From an uncultured Agathobaculum sp. (lineage in GTDB: Bacteria; Bacillota; Clostridia; Oscillospirales; Butyricicoccaceae), in the NCBI GenBank assembly GCA_944380945.1, contig CALWJG010000019.1, positions 1 to 15,191 of the forward strand: DNA of 15,191 nt. Reading direction: 5' to 3'. Below are positions 5,681 through 12,682 of the stretch, one piece after another. The notes under the pieces were generated by a model, which saw only the letters and a list, made by a program, of their open reading frames with translations, was not told where the DNA came from and did not search any database. Both the position numbers and the translations under genes were made by a program. Each line of letters begins with the position of its first letter. Position 1 is the stretch's first letter.

Positions 5681-8242
5681 TCAGTCCTTCTTGCCTTTCT
5701 GCTTGGGGCCAAGGCTGTCGATGATCGTGATGACCAGCCCGCGGATGCTGTTCTCGGTCGTGCGGTAGGGCGCGATGCGCAGCGTGTAGCAGCGGCCGTT
5801 CATCGCGGTCACCTCCCGGTCGATCGAGATCAGGCTCTTGAGCACCTTTTTCGCGTCGCTCTCGATCTCTTCATCCGGGAAGCTGTGCGCGAAGATCTGG
5901 ATCGGGCGGCCGATGTCATGCTCCATCAGCTGGAACTCGCGGCCGACGTATTCGGTGAACTTGCGGATATTGAGGTTGCTGTCCACAAACAGGATGCCGA
6001 TCATGGTCGAGGACAGGAAGTTGGACAGGTCGTTGGTCATCATGGTCAGCTCGTCCAGCTTGAGCTGATGCTCGGTGTTGACCGTGTACAGTTCCTCGTT
6101 GACCGACTGCAGCTCCTCGGTCGAGCTCTGCAGCTCCTCGTTGGCGGTGAGCAGCTCCTCATTGGCAGCCTGCAGCTCGCCGTTGACAGTCTCCAGCCGC
6201 TGGATGGTCGCGCGCAGGTCGCTCTGCGACACCTGAAACTCCTGCTCGAGCTCGGCGATGCGCCGCGCGGCGGTCTCGTCGATGTCGTACTTCTCCAGCA
6301 CGCCGCCGACCTCCGTGCGCCTGCCCTCCTGAAAGATCACCGCAGTCAGCTGCGGGTCGTTGTCCTCGCCGGTGCCCGGCACGGGCTGCACGATCAGATC
6401 GACCTTGCGCCGCCCCTGCGCGCAGTCGACGACCACATCGGTGTAGGTGACGGCGGTGTGCTCGGACCGGGCCCGGCTGAGCGCGGTGGCCGCGACCAGG
6501 CTGAGGTCCTTGTTGAGCATGCTGAAAAAGTTGAGCGTCGCCTTGCCCGGGGCAAGGGTCAGGTAATCCGCGTAATTGCCGAAGAAGTGGAGCACGTTGT
6601 TCTCCTCATCCAGCACGACCGACGCCGGCATGAACGACTCCATGCATCTGGTGTAGACGTTCTCCACGCTGCTGTCGTCCTGCGGGCCGCTGCTGATGCT
6701 CGCAGAGCGCAGCGAGATCGCCTGAATGTTGGGGATGTTGAACGTCGGCGGCGCGAGGTCCTCCACCTTGCCCTCGCCCTTGTGGATATAGATCTTTTCC
6801 GCGCTGCACACCGGCTTGAACAGGCTGACGTATTCGCCCGCGGTCTCGCTCTTGCCGAGGAACAGGAAGCCGTTGTTCTTGAGCGCGGAGTGGAAGATCG
6901 CAAACAGGCCCCGGCGCAGCACCGGCTGGAAGTAGATCATCACATTGCGGCAGCAGATCAGGTCGAGCTTGCCGAACGGCGGGTCGGAGAACATGTTGTG
7001 CGTGGCGAATACGATCATGCGGCGGATCTCCCGCGAGATCTGGTACTGGTCGTTCTGCTTGACGAAAAACTTCGCCAGCCGGTCGGCCGACACATCGTCG
7101 ATGATGTTTTCCGAATAAATGCCCTTGCTTGCCTGCTCGATGGACTTGCTGTCCACATCGGTCGCGAAGATCTTGACGTCGCGCTTGACCTGCAGCTCCT
7201 CCATGGCCTCCTGAAACAGGATGGCGATCGAGTAGGCCTCCTCGCCGGTCGAGCAGCCCGCGCTCCACACGCGGATGGGCTCCTTCTCCTTGGCGCGCTC
7301 GACGATCTTGTAAATGGCGTTGTACTTGAGCTTTTCAAAAAAGCTGGCGTCGCGGAAGAAGTTGGTCACGCCGATCAGGATCTCCTTGATCAGCGTATTG
7401 ACCTCCTCCGGGCTGTCGCCCAGCAGGCGGGCGAACTCGGTCAGGCTGGTGCTGTGGGTGACCACCATGCGGCGCTCGATGCGGCGCAGGATGGTCGAGC
7501 GCTTATAATAGGTAAAGTCGATGCCGCTGGCGTTTTTCAGGATGGTATAGATGTGGCCGAGCGTCTCCTCCTCGGAGAAGTGGTCGTCCTCGTCGGTCAG
7601 CAGCCCGTCCGACTTGGGCGTGCGGATGAGCGCGGGCGCGTTGGAGAAATTGAGGATCTCGTCCGCGATCTCCTCCGGGGACAGGGTGAAGTCCGCCAGC
7701 CCAGTCTTGATGACGCTCTTGGGCATGCCGTCGAACTTGGCGGTCTCGGGCTCCTGCGCGATGACCAGACCGCCGTACTCCTTGACCACCTTAACGCCGT
7801 TGGTACCGTCCGTCCCCGTGCCGGAGAGCACGACGGCGATGGAGTGCTCCCTGCGCTCCTCGGCCAGCGAGTTGAAAAAGATGTCGATCGGGTGGTTGAG
7901 CGTGCCGCCCAGATAATCCGACAGGATCAGCCTGTTATCCTTGAGCGTCATATACTTTTTCGGCGGGATCAGGTAGACCGTATCCGGCCGGATGGGCATT
8001 TCATTTTCCGCCTCCAGCACCTGCATATCCGTATGCTTACCCAGTATGTCCGCCATGAAGCTCTTGTAATCCGGCGAAAGGTGCTGCACCACGACAAAGC
8101 TCAGCCCGCTGTTGCCCGGCATGCAGCCAAAGAACTGCTGCAGCGCCTCCAGCCCGCCGGCCGACGCGCCGATGCCGATGACCAGCGGCCGCTCCTCTTC
8201 TCTTTCCGCCGGCGCCGTACGGATGTTATTTGTTTCGCTCAC
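5681..8242 (-). CDS. CheB-CheR-PAS fusion: receptor methylesterase and methyltransferase in one protein
   Basis: 853 residues from GTG 8242. Domains: CheB methylesterase about 18-198 with Ser27 (GIGASAGG), His54 (VVVQH) and Asp145 (GTGTDG) as the catalytic triad; CheR about 225-487 with NFFRD (294-298), the SAM-binding SAGCSTGEEAYSIA (327-340), ATDVD (360-364) and NVMIYF (433-438); a PAS-like segment about 525-640; a long coiled coil about 655-735 with repeated ANEEL/TEEL/VNEEL units; and a last PAS domain about 740-845. No receiver domain and no kinase, unlike some relatives. It may add and remove methyl groups on glutamates of a partner, possibly outside classical chemotaxis. The GTG start is chosen because AAGGAGG (8251-8257) lies 8 nt upstream; longer in-frame starts lie inside the preceding gene and their residues look like shadow sequence. 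It overlaps the preceding stop by 17 nt. Partner receptors are not in the window. Confidence 0.93.
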   Translation of the reverse strand: MSETNNIRTAPAEREEERPLVIGIGASAGGLEALQQFFGCMPGNSGLSFVVVQHLSPDYKSFMADILGKHTDMQVLEAENEMPIRPDTVYLIPPKKYMTLKDNRLILSDYLGGTLNHPIDIFFNSLAEERREHSIAVVLSGTGTDGTNGVKVVKEYGGLVIAQEPETAKFDGMPKSVIKTGLADFTLSPEEIADEILNFSNAPALIRTPKSDGLLTDEDDHFSEEETLGHIYTILKNASGIDFTYYKRSTILRRIERRMVVTHSTSLTEFARLLGDSPEEVNTLIKEILIGVTNFFRDASFFEKLKYNAIYKIVERAKEKEPIRVWSAGCSTGEEAYSIAILFQEAMEELQVKRDVKIFATDVDSKSIEQASKGIYSENIIDDVSADRLAKFFVKQNDQYQISREIRRMIVFATHNMFSDPPFGKLDLICCRNVMIYFQPVLRRGLFAIFHSALKNNGFLFLGKSETAGEYVSLFKPVCSAEKIYIHKGEGKVEDLAPPTFNIPNIQAISLRSASISSGPQDDSSVENVYTRCMESFMPASVVLDEENNVLHFFGNYADYLTLAPGKATLNFFSMLNKDLSLVAATALSRARSEHTAVTYTDVVVDCAQGRRKVDLIVQPVPGTGEDNDPQLTAVIFQEGRRTEVGGVLEKYDIDETAARRIAELEQEFQVSQSDLRATIQRLETVNGELQAANEELLTANEELQSSTEELQSVNEELYTVNTEHQLKLDELTMMTNDLSNFLSSTMIGILFVDSNLNIRKFTEYVGREFQLMEHDIGRPIQIFAHSFPDEEIESDAKKVLKSLISIDREVTAMNGRCYTLRIAPYRTTENSIRGLVITIIDSLGPKQKGKKD

Positions 8243-11200
8243 GCGGTATTCCTCCTTCGCTCCGTTCTTCCTTTCCGGATTCCTCATGCTTATTTTGCTC
8301 ATTTTTATGTAAATACTTCCGCTCAAACTGCGCTTCCGGCAGCGGGCGGTCGTAGTAAAATCCCTGTGCGCAGGTGCAGCCCGCAAGCTGCAGCTGATTG
8401 AGCTGGGTCTCGGTCTCCACGCCCTCGGCCACGCAGCACATGCCCTGCTTTTTGCAGATCTGCACAATGTCCCGCACCAGCATCTGGTTGATCTCATTGC
8501 CGGACAGGCCCGCGATCAGGCTGCGGTCGAGCTTGATGGTGTCGAACCGCACATTGGCAAAGGTGGACAGGTTGGCGTATTCCGAGCCGAAGTCGTCCAG
8601 CCCGAAGCGGATGCCGAACTCGCGCATCCGGCTCATGATCCCGCTCAGCGTGGTCTTTTCGGCGTTGCCCGCGTTTTCGGTGATCTCGATCTCGAGGATA
8701 TCCTCGGGCAGCGCGGGATAGCGGCTCTGGATCGCGAGCACGGACGCCACCACCGTGGGGTCGAACAGCGTCAGCCGCGAAAAGTTGACCGATACCGGGA
8801 ACAGCCGGTAGCCCTTTTCGCGCCAGCGGTCCATCTGGGCCAGCGTGCGGTCCAGAATGAACAGGTCCAGCTCGCGGATTTTGCCCTCCCGCTCGAGCGC
8901 CTCGATGAAGCGCACCGGCGGCACGATGCCGCCCGCCTCGTCCACGCCGCGCGCGAGCGCCTCCGCGCCCACCAGCGCGCCGGTGCGGATGTCGACCTTG
9001 GGCTGGAAGAACACCGTAAAGCGCGCGGTCTGCGCGTTCAGTCCGGTGCCGGCCAGACCGGTATGCTCGGTATGCGGCAGGCCGGCGTGTCCGCTGTGCA
9101 TGATCGTGCGCGCCTCATCGGCCAGCCGCTTGCCGGCGAACACGCCGTCCGCCCAGGTGCTGCCGATGCGCACGGTGTCCGGATAGCGGTGCTGCAGGCG
9201 CATCTGCAGCCGCGCGCAGCGGCCGGAGAACACCTGCTGGGTCGTATTGGGGCACAGCGCGACAAACTCCGCGTCCCATGTGCGGAACAGCCGGTTGCCG
9301 CTGAAAATATCCTGTATCGTCCGGCAGACAAAGGCCAGCAGGCGGTTGCCGTATTCAAAGCCCTGCCGGCTGTTGATGGCGGACAGGCCGGGCACGTCCA
9401 GACACACCACGCCGAGCGAGCTGTACCGCTCGGAGGAGAAGGTGTGGATGACGTCCATATAATCCCGCAGGTTGGGCAGCTCGATCGCGCAAACGTCGGC
9501 CTCGCCCTCCGCCGGCGTGCCCTGCCCCTGAAAGCGCTGCCGCTCGCGCAGCAGGCGCGGGAGCAGCGCGCTGAACAGCGCGGCGTCCGCCGGATGCTCG
9601 CGCGAATTTTCGATGCACAGGAAGTCCTCGATCCTGCCGTCCCGCATGCATGGGACCGCGGTGTAATACCACATGCCGTCCTCTGCCGCGCCGTCCTGCG
9701 CCTGCGCGGCGCCGCCCTTCGCGGTTTTGTTCCGCGTCAGGAACACCGGCGCGCGCTCGCGCATGCAGCGGCCGAGCAGCGGCATGCGCTCGACCGACAG
9801 GCCGGAGACCGCCTGCTGGATGCTTCTCTTTTCTATATTCGTCCATTCATAGGACATGGTGACCGACTCGCCGTCGTCCGAAAGGTGCAGGACGTACACG
9901 CGGTCGGCGCAGTAATACCCGCCGATATACCCCAGTACGCTGCGGATCGAGGTATCGAACGAATCCGCGTCCAGCATGGCGGACATGCATTCGTACACCA
10001 CGTCCTTCTCCCGGTCGGACAGCGGGCGCTGCATCTCCGCCCCGTGCACGCCGACCATATCGTCCTGCTCGCTCTTCTGCAGCTCGGTCCAGTTCCAGTC
10101 GTCCTTTTCATCCGGGAACGCGACCGTATCCGCGGCCGCATTCTGCCACAGCGTGCACAGATGGGCGCTTTGGGCCAGCATTTTGCTGCTGCTCACCAGC
10201 GAACCCCGTTCGCACACCACGCCCGCGATGAAGCGCACCGGCGCAAGGCGCACGGTATCCGCCAGCGCAAGGCGGACGAAGCTGAACGCATCCTCCAGCT
10301 GGCGCTGCAGGTCGGCGCGCGAGCGCACCTCCGGATAGAACACGATCAGCTCTTCCCCGCCGTATTCGCCGAAAATGCAGCCGGCGCCCAGCGCGACCGC
10401 CATCGCGGAGGCGATATAGCGCCGCGTGCGCTCCATGCGGACCGTGTCCGCCCCCTGCAGCTTGGACAGCCCGCGCGCACGGATCAGCGTCATCGCGCAC
10501 ACGCCCGGCTTCCTGCCGCGCAGCGCGGTCTCGATCAGCGCCAGCGAGGTCGCGCGGTCATACAGGCCGGTGATCGGGTCATAGCCCGCCCGTTCCTCCA
10601 GCGCATCCTCCCATCGGTGGCGGCTGTCCGCCTGACACATATAGACAAACAGGTATACGTCATGGGTGAGCGGGTCCTCCAGCATATTGACCGTATAGCT
10701 GACCCAGCGGATCGCGCCGCCGCCGTCCACCCGGCGGTATTCAGCGTGCAGCCACCGCCGGCCGCCCTCAAACGCCTGCAACAGCGCCTCCCGGTCAAAC
10801 AGGAGGCGGAACGCCTGCCGGTCGTCCGGCGAAAACATCCGCGCCCGCTCCTGCCGGAGCATCTGCGCGCAGCCGTCCCCGCCGGCGCGGCCGCCCAGAC
10901 TGCGCCCCTCGAGCCACAGCTCCTTGATGTCGTCCTGCGTCAGGTCGGCGCGCAGGCCGAGGATCAGGTCGGGCATCAGCGCGCGCGGGATGGGCCGCTT
11001 GAGGATGGAGCGCGCGGTCTCCCCGGCAAAATTCTTGGGCAGATCCTCCATGATGCCCACGGCGCGCACCGCCTGCCCGTTATCGTCAAACAGCGTCCGG
11101 TAGGAGAACGCCGCCCAGCGGTAGCAGCCGGTCTCGTGGTAGCGGACGATGAAGTTGCCGTAATCCTGCACCTTGCCGCCGAGCAGCCCTTCCGCAAATT

Positions 11201-12380
11201 CGGCAAACCGCGGCACGGAGTCCGGATGGATCCAGCCGTTGTCGATCAGCGCCTGCGGGAAGCTGGCGCGCGCGGTCTCGCCGGCGATGAATTTGCCGCT
11301 GCTGTCAAACGCGCAGATCGTGCGCGCGGCGATATCGACCTCCCACAGACTGCGGGTGGTCTGCGCGAACGCCAGACGCAGGCGGTCGTTGATCTCCTGC
11401 AGCCGGGATTCGTTTTCCTTGTATTCGGTGATGTCCGTCGTGGTCACGAGCAGCACCGGATGCGGGCTGTCGTAATCGATCTTGGCTGCGCGGATGTGCC
11501 ACCACGACCACTTCTGCCGGTTGCCCCATGAGATGCGGTGGACGTTTTCCACCATGCCGCCCCCTGCCGCGGCGGCGCGCAGCGTTTTTTCCAGCGCGGG
11601 CAGATCGTCCGGATGGGCGAAGCGCTCCAGCCGCTTGGGCAGGGTGAACTGCTGCGGGGTCACGCCAACCATGCGGCAGAAACTCGGGCTGATGTAAATG
11701 ATGTTGATCTCGTCGTCGATCTCGAGCAGCGCCACGCCGCTGTCCATATATTCGAGCAGGCTGCTCATCGGGATGGCGTTGACCGAACGCACGGATTCGA
11801 CCGCCTGCCCCTGCACGCCGTCGTCCAGATGCAGGCAGAAGCCGCCGCGGCCCGTGTTTTTGACCTGATACAGCGCGTCGTCCGCCGAGCGGTACAGCCG
11901 GTCAAAGCTGTGTCCGGCGCCCACGGCGAAATGCGCGCCCACGCTGGCGGACAGCACGATATCCGACGCGCCGCCCATCGCGGCCTGCATCCGCCGGCAG
12001 ATCTGCCGCCCCTTTTTCCGGACCGCGCTTTCCGTCACGCTGCCGGAGAGGAACACGAAAAATTCATCCCCGCCCAGCCGGCCGATGATGTCATTTGCGC
12101 GGAACATGCCGGACAGCGTGCGCGCGGCCTGCTGGATCGCACGGTCGCCCGCCTGATGCCCCAGACTGTCGTTGACCTGCTTGAAATGATCCAGATCGAT
12201 GATGAACAGCGCGCAGGCGTCGCCTGCTGTCATTTGCTGCAGGCGCTGTATGATATAGGCCTCCGCCGTCTCCCGGTTGAGCAGGCCGGAGAGCGCGTCC
12301 TTGGAAGCGCGCTCCTGCAGCTCCTCATACCGGTGCTCGAGCGTTTGCCGATCCAGCAAAGTAGACTCCTTTTCCTGCAT
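8226..12380 (-). CDS. Soluble multidomain GGDEF-PAS3-GGDEF*-GAF-GGDEF*-EAL c-di-GMP enzyme
   Basis: 1384 residues with no membrane helix or signal peptide; a cytoplasmic hub that can both make and break c-di-GMP. Order: short coiled coil 10-25; active GGDEF 25-185 (LSGLLNR, IIDLDHFKQVND 60-71, GGDEF 103-107, inhibitory site RAND 94-97); PAS about 203-320 ending DITEY; PAS-like about 334-448; PAS-like about 470-588; degenerate GGDEF about 598-755 (GGEEL at 674-678, metal-binding Asp region replaced by LIRARGLSK); GAF-like about 790-945; degenerate GGDEF about 975-1100 (WDAEF 1035-1039); EAL about 1115-1352 with EAL 1140-1142, VNFS 1198-1201, EITE 1231-1234, LDDFG 1261-1265, IKLD 1282-1285, AEGVE 1318-1322 and QGF 1339-1341, so catalytically intact. 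A charged tail of about 30 residues overlaps the next gene. ATG 12380 follows GAGGAG at 7 nt. First gene of the operon. Domain borders are estimates by eye. Confidence 0.92.
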   Translation of the reverse strand: MQEKESTLLDRQTLEHRYEELQERASKDALSGLLNRETAEAYIIQRLQQMTAGDACALFIIDLDHFKQVNDSLGHQAGDRAIQQAARTLSGMFRANDIIGRLGGDEFFVFLSGSVTESAVRKKGRQICRRMQAAMGGASDIVLSASVGAHFAVGAGHSFDRLYRSADDALYQVKNTGRGGFCLHLDDGVQGQAVESVRSVNAIPMSSLLEYMDSGVALLEIDDEINIIYISPSFCRMVGVTPQQFTLPKRLERFAHPDDLPALEKTLRAAAAGGGMVENVHRISWGNRQKWSWWHIRAAKIDYDSPHPVLLVTTTDITEYKENESRLQEINDRLRLAFAQTTRSLWEVDIAARTICAFDSSGKFIAGETARASFPQALIDNGWIHPDSVPRFAEFAEGLLGGKVQDYGNFIVRYHETGCYRWAAFSYRTLFDDNGQAVRAVGIMEDLPKNFAGETARSILKRPIPRALMPDLILGLRADLTQDDIKELWLEGRSLGGRAGGDGCAQMLRQERARMFSPDDRQAFRLLFDREALLQAFEGGRRWLHAEYRRVDGGGAIRWVSYTVNMLEDPLTHDVYLFVYMCQADSRHRWEDALEERAGYDPITGLYDRATSLALIETALRGRKPGVCAMTLIRARGLSKLQGADTVRMERTRRYIASAMAVALGAGCIFGEYGGEELIVFYPEVRSRADLQRQLEDAFSFVRLALADTVRLAPVRFIAGVVCERGSLVSSSKMLAQSAHLCTLWQNAAADTVAFPDEKDDWNWTELQKSEQDDMVGVHGAEMQRPLSDREKDVVYECMSAMLDADSFDTSIRSVLGYIGGYYCADRVYVLHLSDDGESVTMSYEWTNIEKRSIQQAVSGLSVERMPLLGRCMRERAPVFLTRNKTAKGGAAQAQDGAAEDGMWYYTAVPCMRDGRIEDFLCIENSREHPADAALFSALLPRLLRERQRFQGQGTPAEGEADVCAIELPNLRDYMDVIHTFSSERYSSLGVVCLDVPGLSAINSRQGFEYGNRLLAFVCRTIQDIFSGNRLFRTWDAEFVALCPNTTQQVFSGRCARLQMRLQHRYPDTVRIGSTWADGVFAGKRLADEARTIMHSGHAGLPHTEHTGLAGTGLNAQTARFTVFFQPKVDIRTGALVGAEALARGVDEAGGIVPPVRFIEALEREGKIRELDLFILDRTLAQMDRWREKGYRLFPVSVNFSRLTLFDPTVVASVLAIQSRYPALPEDILEIEITENAGNAEKTTLSGIMSRMREFGIRFGLDDFGSEYANLSTFANVRFDTIKLDRSLIAGLSGNEINQMLVRDIVQICKKQGMCCVAEGVETETQLNQLQLAGCTCAQGFYYDRPLPEAQFERKYLHKNEQNKHEESGKEERSEGGIPRERNK
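8251..8257 (-). promoter_or_regulatory. Ribosome binding site deciding the CheB/CheR start
   Basis: AAGGAGG on the minus strand, 8 nt before GTG 8242-8240, inside the 3' end of the upstream GGDEF/EAL gene. It sets the start at 8242 rather than at the longer in-frame ATGs further upstream. Confidence 0.85.
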
Positions 12381-12381
12381 A

Positions 12382-12400
12382 ATGCATCTCCTCTATGCAT
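12382..12400 (-). promoter_or_regulatory. Ribosome binding site held between two ATGCAT repeats
   Basis: On the minus strand ATGCAT, then AGAGGAG, then ATGCAT, then T and the start ATG of the large GGDEF/EAL gene. The two 6-bp arms (12382-12387, 12395-12400) can pair and put the ribosome binding site in a 7-nt loop. A 6-bp stem of this composition is weak, so an effect on translation is possible but unproven. Confidence 0.4.
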
Positions 12401-12612
12401 GTACTGCAATCAAACAAAACATACATTATGTCCGTTTTCTGTCAACAAAATTAACAAATTTTAATCAATCCATGCATTATCTATTATTATATCACAAAAA
12501 AGTTCAGATTTCCAACCGCAAAACCAGAAATTCTCCCATCCATCGTCAAAAAAGTGCATTTTGTCATCCTGATTTTTCCTTTCCCCGGCATATTGACAAC
12601 ACGCGCCGCAGA
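12401..12612. other. AT-rich divergent intergenic region
   Basis: The roughly 300 bp between the signalling operon and nrdJ is AT-rich, in strong contrast to the GC-rich genes. It holds the leftward promoter(s) at 12418-12515 and the rightward nrdJ promoter at 12593-12621. I see no gene, tRNA or riboswitch in it; short open frames here have no ribosome binding site. Confidence 0.6.
12486..12515 (-). promoter_or_regulatory. Candidate promoter of the c-di-GMP signalling operon
   Basis: Minus strand: consensus TATAAT (12486-12491) with a TG extension (TGATATAAT), and TTGGAA (12510-12515) 18 bp upstream as a weak -35. Transcription would start near 12479, giving a leader of about 100 nt. A second possibility closer to the gene is TTGACA (12440-12445) with TATGTT (12418-12423) 16 bp later; its -10 is poorer. 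Confidence 0.6.
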
Positions 12613-12621
12613 ATATACTAT
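12593..12621 (+). promoter_or_regulatory. nrdJ promoter
   Basis: TTGACA (12593-12598) followed by TATACT (12614-12619) at 15 bp, or TACTAT (12616-12621) at 17 bp. The -10 region is inside the palindrome at 12613-12632, so a bound repressor there would block RNA polymerase. Confidence 0.65.
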
Positions 12622-12632
12622 ATATAGTATAT
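12613..12632 (+). promoter_or_regulatory. NrdR box 1 (perfect 20-bp palindrome)
   Basis: ATATACTATATATAGTATAT is its own reverse complement. Its inner 16 bases (12615-12630) agree at 14 of 16 positions with the NrdR-box consensus as I recall it, acaCwAtATaTwGtgt. NrdR is the ATP/dATP-sensing repressor of ribonucleotide reductase genes; its presence directly before nrdJ and over the -10 makes the assignment strong. Confidence 0.8.
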
Positions 12633-12648
12633 GAACCACAATAGTCAT

Positions 12649-12664
12649 ACACGATATATTCTCT
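12649..12664 (+). promoter_or_regulatory. Likely NrdR box 2
   Basis: ACACGATATATTCTCT agrees at 13 of 16 positions with the same consensus. Its centre is 34 bp from that of box 1, close to but slightly longer than the usual 31-32 bp (three helical turns) between paired NrdR boxes. It lies in the nrdJ leader, just before the ribosome binding site. Confidence 0.55.
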
Positions 12665-12682
12665 GCAAGGGAGGCAGCGAGG

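Noticed and set aside
2327..8401. A very long open frame of over 2000 codons on the plus strand opposite the c-di-GMP genes
   Set aside because: It is antisense to three well-recognised genes, is rich in Gln, His, Arg and Leu without any domain, crosses gene borders, and is explained by high GC at third positions reducing stop codons.
8243..8497. Longer N-terminus for the CheB/CheR fusion, starting upstream of 8242
   Set aside because: The extra 85 residues lie inside the preceding gene, look like Cys/Arg/Ser-rich shadow sequence, and the GTG at 8242 has an ideal ribosome binding site.
9063..12464. Long plus-strand frames opposite the 1384-residue GGDEF/EAL gene
   Set aside because: Same shadow composition with no recognisable domain and no convincing ribosome binding site; the minus strand carries clear motifs throughout.
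12633..12682. Cobalamin riboswitch before nrdJ
   Set aside because: The leader from the promoter to the start is only about 60 nt, far too short for a B12 riboswitch.
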